A stretch of 48,228 nt of DNA from Micavibrio_C sp964577255 (GCA_964577255.1 CAZNYM010000009.1:1-48228), one strand, 5' to 3'; shown: positions 16,230 to 24,253, counted from the first letter of the stretch. Made by a program: numbers and translations. Notes: generated by a model from the sequence alone, not told the origin.

Positions 16230-16829
16230 TTACTTATCGTCATATTTGCCGGGCACACCGGTCTTTTTGATCTGCTCGCGCAGATTTTTGAGCACGGCCT
16301 CGGCATCTTCGCCCGGCGGCATATCGCCGTATATCGGCTCCTCGTCGCTTTCGCGACGCCCCTCGCCGGTATAGACAAATCCCTTGCGGCGACGGCGGTC
16401 GGGGCCGAAAAACTCGCCGGTGTCGACGAACTTGCGCGGTTTTTCGATCAACTGCTCGATGCGCAGATACAGGTCGCGCGAACTGAACGGCTTGACCAGG
16501 AATTCGGTGACGCCGACATCGCGCGCCTTTTCGACGCGTATGCGGTGGCTGTAGCCCGTCATCATCACCACCGGCACGAAGCGGTTGGGCGATTTGGGAT
16601 GGGTGCGGAAGCGTCGTACCAGTTCGATGCCGTCGAAGGGTTCCATCAGCCAGTCGGTCAAAACCAGGTCGGGTTTGACCTGGCAGAACAGGTTGAATGC
16701 TTCTTCGGCGTCGCTGGCCGTATGTACGCTGTTGAATCCGAAAATCTTGAGGATGGAGGCGACCAGCGACAACATGGGCTTCATGTCATCGACAACCAGA
16801 ATGGTGGCATTCCTGAACTGATAGGTCAT
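16230..16829 (-). CDS. Response regulator: CheY-like receiver with GPDRRRR tail
   Basis: 199 aa. The receiver domain (about residues 8-128) has all key residues: Asp14-Asp15, phosphoacceptor Asp59 in LTDWLM, Thr91 in MMTGYS and Lys113 in LVKPFS. A charged tail of about 70 residues follows, with FFGPDRRRRKGF and GRRESDEEP and no recognised DNA-binding or enzymatic domain. It is expected to act by protein-protein contact, as CheY-type proteins do. It is the first gene of a minus-strand group with an unknown protein and a YjfB-like motility peptide, which suggests a link to chemotaxis or motility. The cognate kinase is not in the window. Confidence 0.9.
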   Translation of the reverse strand: MTYQFRNATILVVDDMKPMLSLVASILKIFGFNSVHTASDAEEAFNLFCQVKPDLVLTDWLMEPFDGIELVRRFRTHPKSPNRFVPVVMMTGYSHRIRVEKARDVGVTEFLVKPFSSRDLYLRIEQLIEKPRKFVDTGEFFGPDRRRRKGFVYTGEGRRESDEEPIYGDMPPGEDAEAVLKNLREQIKKTGVPGKYDDK

Positions 16830-16897
16830 GATTGACGAATACGATCTCTCCGCCTAAAGATTCTCATGAAACCCGGGAGGCGACAATAGTTAAAACC

Positions 16898-18562
16898 ATG
16901 CAAACGCACGATAAATCCGCGACCGGCGCACAGCTTCTTGTCAGAACTCTGGCCCGGTACGGTGTCAGCCATGTCTCGTGCGTGGCGGGTGAAAGTTATC
17001 TGGCGGTGCTGGACGCTCTGCTCGACCATCCTGAAATCAAGGTCGTCACCTGCCGCCAGGAAGGAGGCGCGGCCTTCATGGCCGAAAGCTGGGGCAAGCT
17101 TACGGGTGCGCCCGGCGTGTGTTTCGTCACGCGCGGCCCCGGCGCGTGCAACGCCAGCATCGGCGTGCACACCGCCACGCAGGATTCGACGCCGATGATC
17201 CTGTTCATGGGCCAGGTGGCCCGCGCCGACCGTGGGCGCGAGGCATTTCAGGAAATCGACGTCCGCGCCGTGTTCGGCGGCCTGGCCAAAGCGGTGATGG
17301 AGATCGACGACGCCGCGCGCGTGCCCGAGATGGTGGGCCGCGCTTTGGCCACGGCCGCAAGCGGTCGGCCGGGACCCGTGGTTATCAGCCTGCCCGAGGA
17401 CATGCTGGTGGACACGGCGAATGTTGCCGTTCCCGACCCGATAGCGCCGCAGCCCGTCGATGTCGGCAAAGCATCGTTGCAGGAATTCACCGCCCTTCTG
17501 CGCGAGGCACGGCAGCCCGTGGTGCTGCTGGGTGGCAGCGGCTGGACCGATCAGGGCTGCGCCGACATCGCCCGCTTCTGCAATGTCGCCCACCTGCCCG
17601 TGTGCGCGGCGTTCCGCCGGCACGATCTGTTCGACCATCGCGACAATAACTATGTCGGCGAGCTTGGCACCGGACCCAATCCGCGCCTGCTGGAGCGGTT
17701 GCGCGAAGCCGACATGCTGATCGCCGTCGGCGCGCGGCTTGATGAAATCACCACCCAGGGCTATACCCTGCCCGCGCCGGGCGCGGCCGGGCCGAAGCTG
17801 ATCCATATCCACCAGAGCGCGGCCGAGATCGGCAAGGTCTATGCCCCCGCTCTGGGCATCGTCGCCGATGTGAACAAGGCCGCGGCGATGCTGGCGGAAG
17901 CTGCACGCCATTTCGACGGGCGGCTGTGGGCCGGGTGGAAGGAAGAGCTGCGCCGGCTGTATGAAGACTGGACGGCGATCGACGATGCGGCGAAACCGGC
18001 CTGGAACGGCGCGGACATGACGCTGATCTTCTCCTTCCTGCGCGAGGCGTTGCCGCGCGACGCGATCATCACCACGGATGCCGGGAATTTCAGCGGCTGG
18101 GCGCAGCGTTACCTGCGTTACGGCCGGCCCGGGCGGCTGCTGGCTCCGGTCAGCGGCGCGATGGGCTATGGCGTGCCCGCGGCGATCGCCGCCTCGCTCG
18201 CGGCCGGGCCGGAACGCCTGGTCGTCGGGCTGTGCGGCGACGGCGGTTTCATGATGACGGGGCAGGAACTGGCGACCATCGCGCATCACCGCGCCACGCC
18301 CCTGATCATCGTGTGCAATAACGGCCAGTACGGCACGATTAAAATGCACCAGGAACGCCATTATCCCGGCCGGGCGAGCGCCACCGCCTTGACCAACCCG
18401 GATTTCGTGAAGCTAGCCGAGAGTTACGGCCTGCCGACCGCGCGCGTCACCCGCGCCGCCGATTTCCCGGCCCTGTGGGAAAAATTCGGCCGCCCGGGCC
18501 GCGCCGGCCTTATCGAGATCGTGATGGACCCGGCGCAACTGACTACCAACAGCAAAAAATAG
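16898..18562 (+). CDS. Thiamine-diphosphate-dependent enzyme, acetolactate synthase large-subunit-like
   Basis: 554 aa from ATG at 16898; the frame is open to 16832 but only with a TTG. The three-domain POX/ALS layout is complete. The cofactor-activating Glu55 lies in CRQEGGAAFMAESW, the central FAD/nucleotide-fold domain includes VVLLGGSGW, and the ThDP/Mg motif runs from CGDGGFMMTG to CNNGQYG. No small regulatory subunit (ilvH) is adjacent and the gene stands alone between unrelated genes, so it may be a catabolic or specialised 2-oxo-acid decarboxylase/carboligase rather than the biosynthetic IlvB. The substrate is not predictable from the sequence. Confidence 0.85.
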   Translation: MQTHDKSATGAQLLVRTLARYGVSHVSCVAGESYLAVLDALLDHPEIKVVTCRQEGGAAFMAESWGKLTGAPGVCFVTRGPGACNASIGVHTATQDSTPMILFMGQVARADRGREAFQEIDVRAVFGGLAKAVMEIDDAARVPEMVGRALATAASGRPGPVVISLPEDMLVDTANVAVPDPIAPQPVDVGKASLQEFTALLREARQPVVLLGGSGWTDQGCADIARFCNVAHLPVCAAFRRHDLFDHRDNNYVGELGTGPNPRLLERLREADMLIAVGARLDEITTQGYTLPAPGAAGPKLIHIHQSAAEIGKVYAPALGIVADVNKAAAMLAEAARHFDGRLWAGWKEELRRLYEDWTAIDDAAKPAWNGADMTLIFSFLREALPRDAIITTDAGNFSGWAQRYLRYGRPGRLLAPVSGAMGYGVPAAIAASLAAGPERLVVGLCGDGGFMMTGQELATIAHHRATPLIIVCNNGQYGTIKMHQERHYPGRASATALTNPDFVKLAESYGLPTARVTRAADFPALWEKFGRPGRAGLIEIVMDPAQLTTNSKK

Positions 18563-18568
18563 AAATTC

Positions 18569-18609
18569 TTGCTATTAAACAAGGAGTTGGATAAAAGACA
18601 TCGTCTTGT
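18569..18609 (+). promoter_or_regulatory. Candidate promoter with overlapping palindromic operator
   Basis: -35 TTGCTA (18569-18574) and -10 TAAAAG (18592-18597) are 17 nt apart, each matching 4 of 6 consensus bases. A perfect inverted repeat AAGAC-ATC-GTCTT (18595-18607) overlaps the -10 and probable start point. A wider repeat ACAAG (18579-18583) and CTTGT (18605-18609) encloses the -10. The layout fits autorepression by the DNA-binding half of the gene downstream, which is an inference. Confidence 0.4.
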
Positions 18610-18632
18610 AAATCAAAAATCCGAACAGGAAT

Positions 18633-19391
18633 ATGAGTACAGTTACTGAACCACATGAAATAAAAGACAAAAATCGTCCTTCGCGGGCGCTTAAGCGCGC
18701 CTTGATCAGCAAGGAGGTGGAGGAAGGTCATCTGACCATACCGCAAAGCTTCGCCGAGGCCGCCGATGTCATAAACATGCTAGACGAAGGCAAAAGCGGC
18801 AGGGACATCAGGAAGAAATACCCCCACATCCGCTTTAGCGATATCACGGCCTGCCGGGCCTACCGCGTCAAATTCCTGGCTCATACACTGGCCGATGTTT
18901 TCGGCGTCAGCCGGCAAAAGCCCCAGATGATGATCGACGAAAATATCGCCTACAAATTGCTGTACAAGATCGTGCCTCTGCTCGGCAAATCATCGCACGT
19001 TTACGCAGAGGGTTTATACGACGAGAACAATCTGGATTATAAGCATATCTGGAAACATATGATCGGTAAGCGTTACAGCGGCATTCTGACCACCGATACC
19101 GACTTCAAAGTCATTGCCAGAGATTATAGGGAGCACTTGGAAAGTACCTACGGCGCGCTGCAGAACGCACCGGAAAAAGTCCTGCCGCCTGTCGTCATCA
19201 TAGCCCCGCGCGCATTCTCCAATAAAAACCTGGCGGCTCTCATAGAGAAGCACCGGGGGGAAATCTCAGCCCTCCTGCAAAATCGCGGTCACGTGGCCTG
19301 GGCCGAGCTTGGCGAAGAGGGGCTGGTCATGAGCCAATACTGCTGCACCCCCAACCTGCGGACGTCAGACCAAAAACCCGTTCATGGCTGA
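18633..19391 (+). CDS. Fusion of DUF433 (antitoxin-like HTH) and DUF5615 (PIN-like toxin) domains
   Basis: 252 aa. Residues about 40-80 (INMLDEGKSGRDIRKKYPHI followed by RFSDITACRAYR) match the DUF433 helix-turn-helix of VapB-like antitoxins. Residues about 98-210 match DUF5615, a PIN-like nuclease: MMIDENIAYKLL with Asp102-Glu103, ILTTDTDF with Asp155 and Asp157, and VVIIAPRAFSNKNLAALIEK. The acidic metal-site residues look intact. These two families normally occur as two adjacent genes, antitoxin then toxin; here they are one polypeptide. GC content is lower than that of its neighbours. The last 27 nt are antisense to phhB. An insertion of about 70 residues sits between the toxin motifs. 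Confidence 0.75.
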   Translation: MSTVTEPHEIKDKNRPSRALKRALISKEVEEGHLTIPQSFAEAADVINMLDEGKSGRDIRKKYPHIRFSDITACRAYRVKFLAHTLADVFGVSRQKPQMMIDENIAYKLLYKIVPLLGKSSHVYAEGLYDENNLDYKHIWKHMIGKRYSGILTTDTDFKVIARDYREHLESTYGALQNAPEKVLPPVVIIAPRAFSNKNLAALIEKHRGEISALLQNRGHVAWAELGEEGLVMSQYCCTPNLRTSDQKPVHG

Positions 19392-19667
19392 GGCCATGGC
19401 GATGTCCTTTTCCGTGACGCCGCCGGCATCGTGGGTGGTCAGAGTCACGTCGACGCGGTTATAGACGTTGAACCATTCGGGGTGATGGTCCATGCGCTCG
19501 GCCAGCAAGGCGGCCCGGGACATGAACGCCCAGGCTTCGGAAAAATTCTTGAACTTGAACGTCTTGGCGATCTTCTTTCCAGTGTCGTCCAAGCTCCAGC
19601 CCGGCAGTTGCCTGATATCGACGCGCAGGGCATCGTGCGGGATTGCCTGGGGGGGTGTCTGTAGCAT
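19365..19667 (-). CDS. phhB: Pterin-4a-carbinolamine dehydratase
   Basis: 100 aa from ATG at 19667 with GGGAGG and AGGAC upstream on the minus strand. The active-site signature is present: DHHPEW with His61-His62-Pro63 and Trp65, followed by THDAGGVTEKD with His79. It dehydrates 4a-hydroxytetrahydropterin after aromatic amino acid hydroxylation. No phenylalanine hydroxylase is in the window. Its 3' end overlaps the convergent fusion gene by 27 nt. Length is normal for the family. Confidence 0.93.
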   Translation of the reverse strand: MLQTPPQAIPHDALRVDIRQLPGWSLDDTGKKIAKTFKFKNFSEAWAFMSRAALLAERMDHHPEWFNVYNRVDVTLTTHDAGGVTEKDIAMASAMNGFLV

Positions 19668-19761
19668 TGTCCTGCCTCCCGTTTCGTCGTAAGTTTTGAA
19701 CAGATTCGCGGCATTCACGGACTTTTTTAATGGCATGCCGCCGCTGCAAGGTCAATCTTCG

Positions 19762-20193
19762 ATGGAACGGCATAAGATCATTATGAATTTTTCCGCGCCA
19801 CCCTCGCTAGAGGATCTCGAGGCGCTGGCCCAGAGCATTGCCGAGTCCCTGCCCGACGAACTGCAGGAATTCTGCGAATCCCTGGCCCTTACGGTCGAGG
19901 AACTGCCCGACGAGACGATGGAAGTGGAGATGAACCTCGACGACCCGTTCGAGATGGTGGCGCTGTTCAAAAGCGGCGCCGAGATCGCGCCCGGCATCAC
20001 CCGCAAGACCGCGAACGACGACGACACGCTGATGATCTTCCGCCGCCCGCTGCTCGACCTGTGGTGCGAAACGCAGGAGGACCTGAACGTCCTGCTGCGC
20101 CAGGTGATGATCGAGGAGCTGGGCCGCAGTTTCGATTTCTCGGAACGCGAGATCGAGGACATGACCAAGCGCCACAGCCAGATATTCCTGTAG
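19762..20193 (+). CDS. Zincin-like metallopeptidase family protein with degenerate active site
   Basis: 143 aa from ATG at 19762 (a second ATG at 19783 is possible). The N-terminus SLEDLEALAQSIAESLPDEL, the VEELPDE segment and the GITRKTANDDDTLMIFRRPL middle match the short PF06262 zincin family. Where that family has HEIGHHFG, this protein has EELGRSFD: Glu118-Glu119-Leu-Gly-Arg122. Both metal-binding histidines are lost while the catalytic Glu position is kept, so it is probably not a zinc protease. It may keep a binding or regulatory role. It ends 5 nt before an oligopeptide-binding protein gene. Confidence 0.75.
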   Translation: MERHKIIMNFSAPPSLEDLEALAQSIAESLPDELQEFCESLALTVEELPDETMEVEMNLDDPFEMVALFKSGAEIAPGITRKTANDDDTLMIFRRPLLDLWCETQEDLNVLLRQVMIEELGRSFDFSEREIEDMTKRHSQIFL

Positions 20194-20198
20194 GCTTC

Positions 20199-21923
20199 AT
20201 GCGTATAATCCCGTTTTTTCTGCTGTTGCTGACGCTGCTAGCCCCGCCCGCCCTCGCCGAAACGCTTCACGGCCTGGCGATGCACGGCAACCCGAAATAC
20301 GGCCCCGACTTCACGCACCTGGATTACGCCAACCCGGACGCCCCCAAAGGCGGGCAGATGACGCAGGGTGCGTTCGGCACGTTCGACACGCTGAACCCCT
20401 TCAACATCAAGGGCATCCCGGCCCAGGGGCTGTCGCTGGTTTACGACCGGCTGATGCAGCGCGTATGGGACGAGCCCTTCACCATGTATCCGCTGATCGC
20501 GCAGAGCGCCACCGTACCCGCCGACCGCAGCGCGATCACCTTCCACCTCGACCCCCGCGCCCGCTTCAGCGACGGCAGCCCGGTCACCACCGACGATGTG
20601 ATTTTCACCTTCGAGACACTCAAGGCCCAAGGCCGTCCAAACATGCGCCGCGTGTACGGCCTGGTGAGCAAGGTGGAGAAAAAAGACGCGCGCACGGTGC
20701 ATTTCGCCCTGGGGCCCGGCCACGACCGCGAAACCGTGATGATCCTGGCCATGATGCCGGTGCTTTCGAAAAGCTGGTGGAGCGGCCGCGCCTTCGATCA
20801 GACCACTCTCGACATCCCCGTCAGCAACGGGCCGTATAAGATCGCCGCGCTCGACCCCGGCCGCAAGATCGTCTATCAGCGCGACCCGGGGTACTGGGCG
20901 GTGGATCTGCCCGTCAACGCCGGGCACAACAATATCGACAAAATCATTTACGACTATTACCGCGACGACACCGTGGCGTTCGAGGCCTTCAAGGCCGGCG
21001 CCGTCGATTTCCGCCGCGAATACGACGCCGGCAACTGGGCCACCGGCTACGATTTCCCGGCGGTGAAGGACGGCCGGGTGGTGAAGGAGGCGCTCGCGCA
21101 CGGCCGGCCCGAGAAAGTGCGCGCCTTCATTTTCAACACGCGACGCCCGCCCTTCGACGATATCCGGGTACGCAAGGCGCTGGGCCTGGTGCTGGATTTT
21201 GAGTGGATGAACGCCAACCTGTTCCATGGCCTGTTCAGGCGCATCGACAGTTTTTACCCCAACGCCGCCCTTGCTTCCGGCGGCTGGACGCCGCCTTCGC
21301 ACAAGACCCCGGCCGAAAACCGTGTCCATCTGCGCGAGGCCGACCGGCTGCTGAAGGAAGCGGGCTGGGTGGTGCAGGACGGCAAGCGCGTCAGCGCCAG
21401 GGACAAGACAAAGGCTTTAAGCTTTGAAATCCTGATCGGCGCGCCCGACGACGAAAAAATCGCGCTTGCCTATGCCCGCAGCCTCAAGCGCCTAGGCGTC
21501 GATGTGCGCGTGCGGGCGCTGGACGCCGCCGCCTTCACCGGGCGGCTGAACGGTTACGATTACGACATGGTACTACACCATTGGCTTTCGACTCTCTCGC
21601 CCGGCTCAGAGCAGATTCTGTACTGGGGCTGCGCGGCGGCGAAGGAGAACGCGCGCTGGAACTTCGCCGGCATCTGCGACCTCGCCATCGACAAGCTGGC
21701 GCTCTCGATCGCCCAGAGCACCACTTACGAGGAGCTGACCGCCCGAGCACGCGCCCTCGACGCCGCCCTGCTGGCGGGACATTACATGGTGCCGCTCGGT
21801 TATGCCGGGCGGGATTTCGTGGCTTACAGCCAAAAACTGCGCCATCCGGCAGCCATCCCGGTCTATGGCATCGTGCCGGAAACCTGGTGGATCGCCCCGG
21901 AACCGGCGCAAAAATCCAAATAA
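20199..21923 (+). CDS. Extracellular solute-binding protein family 5 (YejA-like oligopeptide binding)
   Basis: 574 aa with a Sec signal peptide (hydrophobic 4-19, cleavage after ALA near residue 20). The mature protein begins with HGLAMHGNPKYGPDF and contains YANPDAPKGG, LNPFNIKG, FHLDPRARFSDGSPVTTDDV, SNGPYKI and YYRDDTVAFEAFKAG, all typical of YejA-like periplasmic binding proteins for peptides such as microcin C. No permease or ATPase gene (yejBEF) follows; a lipoprotein gene does. It is therefore an orphan binding protein here. It starts 5 nt after the zincin-like gene and is likely co-transcribed with it. Confidence 0.9.
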   Translation: MRIIPFFLLLLTLLAPPALAETLHGLAMHGNPKYGPDFTHLDYANPDAPKGGQMTQGAFGTFDTLNPFNIKGIPAQGLSLVYDRLMQRVWDEPFTMYPLIAQSATVPADRSAITFHLDPRARFSDGSPVTTDDVIFTFETLKAQGRPNMRRVYGLVSKVEKKDARTVHFALGPGHDRETVMILAMMPVLSKSWWSGRAFDQTTLDIPVSNGPYKIAALDPGRKIVYQRDPGYWAVDLPVNAGHNNIDKIIYDYYRDDTVAFEAFKAGAVDFRREYDAGNWATGYDFPAVKDGRVVKEALAHGRPEKVRAFIFNTRRPPFDDIRVRKALGLVLDFEWMNANLFHGLFRRIDSFYPNAALASGGWTPPSHKTPAENRVHLREADRLLKEAGWVVQDGKRVSARDKTKALSFEILIGAPDDEKIALAYARSLKRLGVDVRVRALDAAAFTGRLNGYDYDMVLHHWLSTLSPGSEQILYWGCAAAKENARWNFAGICDLAIDKLALSIAQSTTYEELTARARALDAALLAGHYMVPLGYAGRDFVAYSQKLRHPAAIPVYGIVPETWWIAPEPAQKSK

Positions 21924-21933
21924 AATCAGTATA

Positions 21934-21962
21934 TTGACAAATATGGCCGTGATTATCAAAAT
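21934..21962 (+). promoter_or_regulatory. Candidate promoter for the lipoprotein gene
   Basis: A perfect -35 TTGACA (21934-21939) is followed after 17 nt by CAAAAT (21957-21962, 4 of 6). An alternative pair, TTGAGC (21967-21972) with TATCCT (21991-21996), is 18 nt apart. The 112-nt intergenic region is AT-rich, which fits a promoter. Confidence 0.38.
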
Positions 21963-22035
21963 CACATTGAGCCTTGAAAAGCCTGTATGCTATCCTGTGG
22001 CGACTGAAAACTTAACCAGCTCCCGGCGGAATTAG

Positions 22036-22587
22036 ATGATGACTGTGAAACGTAGCCTGTCTGTGACCCTGTGCACCCTTGGCCTGCTCGGGCTTGTTGC
22101 CTGCACGCATCAAGTGTATTCCCCCGAACAACTGATCAAGGACGCGCAGTACTGGCAGCGCACCAGCACCACCTCGGCCCTTTACATGCAGGGCCCCAAG
22201 GCGCACCAGACGCTGAACCGCGACATCGCCCGCTGCGTTACTGAAATCAAGGAACTGCAGCGCCTGGGCTATGTCCGCCAAAACGTGCCGGCCGACGTTG
22301 TGGGCGGGCAGGTTGATCCCGCTTCGCCGCAAGGCGAACTGGCTGAATGGGAATCACCCACGCGTGAAGGCTATCTCTATGCCGAGCACACCGAATATCA
22401 CGATTTCGAAACCTGCATGATGAACAAGGGCTGGGAGCGCATCAAAACCGTTCCGTATGACGTGGCCCGCGAATCGCGCCTGAGCTTCCTTGAATCCCTG
22501 GGCATCACCGACATCAAGTCGCCCGAGGAGCAGGAAAAGGCCCCGGCGCCCAAGAAAGACGACGACTGGACTTCCCTGAACGACTAA
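22036..22587 (+). CDS. Lipoprotein of unknown function
   Basis: 183 aa. A lipoprotein signal peptide with lipobox LVAC (Cys23) is clear; the residue after Cys is Thr, so no inner-membrane retention Asp is present and the outer membrane is likely. The mature protein is hydrophilic, with YSPEQLIKDAQYWQR, MQGPKAHQTLNRDIARC, a YAEHTEYHDFETCMMNKGWE segment and a charged Lys/Asp-rich tail. Two cysteines (in DIARC and ETCMM) could form a disulfide. I do not recognise the family. It stands alone behind an AT-rich promoter region and converges with a glycosyltransferase gene. Confidence 0.75.
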   Translation: MMTVKRSLSVTLCTLGLLGLVACTHQVYSPEQLIKDAQYWQRTSTTSALYMQGPKAHQTLNRDIARCVTEIKELQRLGYVRQNVPADVVGGQVDPASPQGELAEWESPTREGYLYAEHTEYHDFETCMMNKGWERIKTVPYDVARESRLSFLESLGITDIKSPEEQEKAPAPKKDDDWTSLND

Positions 22588-22597
22588 CGTTTTCCGT

Positions 22598-23482
22598 TTA
22601 ACCGGCCAGATGCGCGCGGATGGCGGCGGTAACACTGCCGACGTCGATCTGTTGCATCGTTTCAGCGCGCACGATGCGGCAATGGGGCCCCCAGGGGCCG
22701 TAGATGTCCGCGGGCGTGGGGCCGAACAGGCCGAGCGTGGGAACGCCCGCCGCTGCCGCGCAATGCATCAACCCTGAATCGTTGCCTATAAAGTACGCGC
22801 AGCGCGCCAGCGCCGCCGCCGCCGTGCCGGGATCGGTTTTCGCGATCAGATCCAGGCGCCGGTTTGTTGGCAGAGTGTCAAGAACGCGGTGGGCCTGCAC
22901 CTCCTCGCCTGGCGCGGCGAACACGGCCACGCGGTGCGCGGCGAACGGGCCGCCTGCCACCGTCAACGAAGATAAAAGCGCGATAAAGTTTTCCGCGGGC
23001 CAGGTCTTGCCGGCCCAGTTCGCCGTGGGCGCCACCGCCAGCACCAGGCTTCCGGCGGGGATCAGCCGCGCAGCTTCTTGCTGCTGCGCCGGGGTGAACC
23101 ACAGATGCGGCGCGGGCGCGGCGGAAAGATTCATCACGGCGGCGTTCTGCGCGACCTTGTGACCGGCGTATTTGCCGGCGGCGATGAATTTTTGCCGGGC
23201 GCGAATCAGGCGCGACACCGCGCTGTTGCGCAGATCGACTGCCATGTCCCAGCGCACGGGCGCGACCATGCGCCAGAGTTCCCACCAGTGCCGGTTGAAG
23301 CTTTTCTTTTTCAGGGGGATGACGCGCTCGAGCCCCGGCACGCCCGCGAACAGGCCTTGCGCCAGCGGTCCGCAGGCCACCGTGACCCGGGCGTCCGGAT
23401 GAGCGGCGATGATATGACGCAGAAGCCCGGTGGAAAGAACCGCATCGCCAATCCGGCTGGATGTGATAAACAGAAGCTTCAT
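22598..23482 (-). CDS. Glycosyltransferase family 9, heptosyltransferase-like
   Basis: 294 aa, shorter than the usual 320-350 aa of WaaC/WaaF. The N-terminus LLFITSSRIGDAVLSTGLLR is the family acceptor-domain start. The C-terminal nucleotide-sugar site FIGNDSGLMHCAAAAGVPTL with LFGPTPADIYGPWG is typical. Such enzymes add ADP-heptose to the LPS core at the cytoplasmic face of the inner membrane. With waaA, lpxK and lpxL in the window this fits LPS core assembly, although the precise linkage is unknown. It is divergent from ygfZ, with only 18 nt between the two start codons. Confidence 0.88.
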   Translation of the reverse strand: MKLLFITSSRIGDAVLSTGLLRHIIAAHPDARVTVACGPLAQGLFAGVPGLERVIPLKKKSFNRHWWELWRMVAPVRWDMAVDLRNSAVSRLIRARQKFIAAGKYAGHKVAQNAAVMNLSAAPAPHLWFTPAQQQEAARLIPAGSLVLAVAPTANWAGKTWPAENFIALLSSLTVAGGPFAAHRVAVFAAPGEEVQAHRVLDTLPTNRRLDLIAKTDPGTAAAALARCAYFIGNDSGLMHCAAAAGVPTLGLFGPTPADIYGPWGPHCRIVRAETMQQIDVGSVTAAIRAHLAG

Positions 23483-23500
23483 AGGTTGTTCATAGGCAAT

Positions 23501-24253
23501 ATGCAGACAGAAACCAAGCCTTGTTTTATCCGCCTGCCCGGCCGGGGGCGCGTGTGCGTCACGGGGCCCGACGCGCCGGCGTTTCTGCAGAACCTGCTCA
23601 GCAGCGATATCGCGCGGGCGCCGGTTTACGCCTGCCTTTTAAGCGCGCGCGGCTTTTTCCTGCACGACATGTTCGTGACCCCCATAACGGACGGCTATCG
23701 GCTGGAGTGCGAGGGTGGCGCGCGCGCGATCGATCTCCATAAGCGCCTGTCGGTCTACAAACTGCGCGCCCGGGTGACGCTTGAAGTCGAGGACTCTTTT
23801 CCCGTCTATGCCTGTTTCACCGATCCGGGCCCCCTGCCCGGTTTGCGCGATCCGCGACACCCTGATATCGGTTGGCGCTGCTATGCCCCGCCGCCGGGCA
23901 TGGAAGGCGATTTCAGCCTGTGGGATGAAAAGCGGCTGCGCCTGGGGATCCCCGACGGCAGCCGCGACATGAACGTGGATGAAACCAACCCGATCGAAGC
24001 CTGCCTCGACCGCTTCAACGGCCTGTCGTTCGAAAAAGGCTGCTTCCCCGGGCAGGAACTGAGCGCGCGGCTGCGGCTGCGCGGAGCTTCCAAGCGGCAT
24101 CTTTATCCCGTGACCCTGACCCAGCCGCTTGCGCCGGGGGCAACTATTCACCTCAACGGCAAAACGATCGGCGAGATGCGCTCGTCCTGCGAGAATATCG
24201 GCCTGGCGCTCCTGCAGGACGAATATGTGAGCCACGTGCCTTTTCCGCTGTGA
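23501..24253 (+). CDS. ygfZ: Folate-binding Fe-S cluster repair/assembly protein YgfZ (GcvT-like)
   Basis: 250 aa from ATG at 23501. The diagnostic motif KGCFPGQEL is present with Cys181, along with RLPGRGRVCVTGPDAPAFLQ, a NPIEACLDRFNGLSFEKG approach to the motif, and a short C-terminal barrel. YgfZ/IBA57-type proteins use tetrahydrofolate to help assemble or repair [4Fe-4S] enzymes in the cytoplasm. Its TGA abuts the stop of convergent ppdK with no base between. The promoter must lie within the divergent glycosyltransferase gene. Confidence 0.92.
   Translation: MQTETKPCFIRLPGRGRVCVTGPDAPAFLQNLLSSDIARAPVYACLLSARGFFLHDMFVTPITDGYRLECEGGARAIDLHKRLSVYKLRARVTLEVEDSFPVYACFTDPGPLPGLRDPRHPDIGWRCYAPPPGMEGDFSLWDEKRLRLGIPDGSRDMNVDETNPIEACLDRFNGLSFEKGCFPGQELSARLRLRGASKRHLYPVTLTQPLAPGATIHLNGKTIGEMRSSCENIGLALLQDEYVSHVPFPL

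Noticed and set aside
16826..18361. Long minus-strand open frame opposite the ThDP enzyme gene
   Set aside because: Antisense shadow with no recognisable domain or ribosome site.
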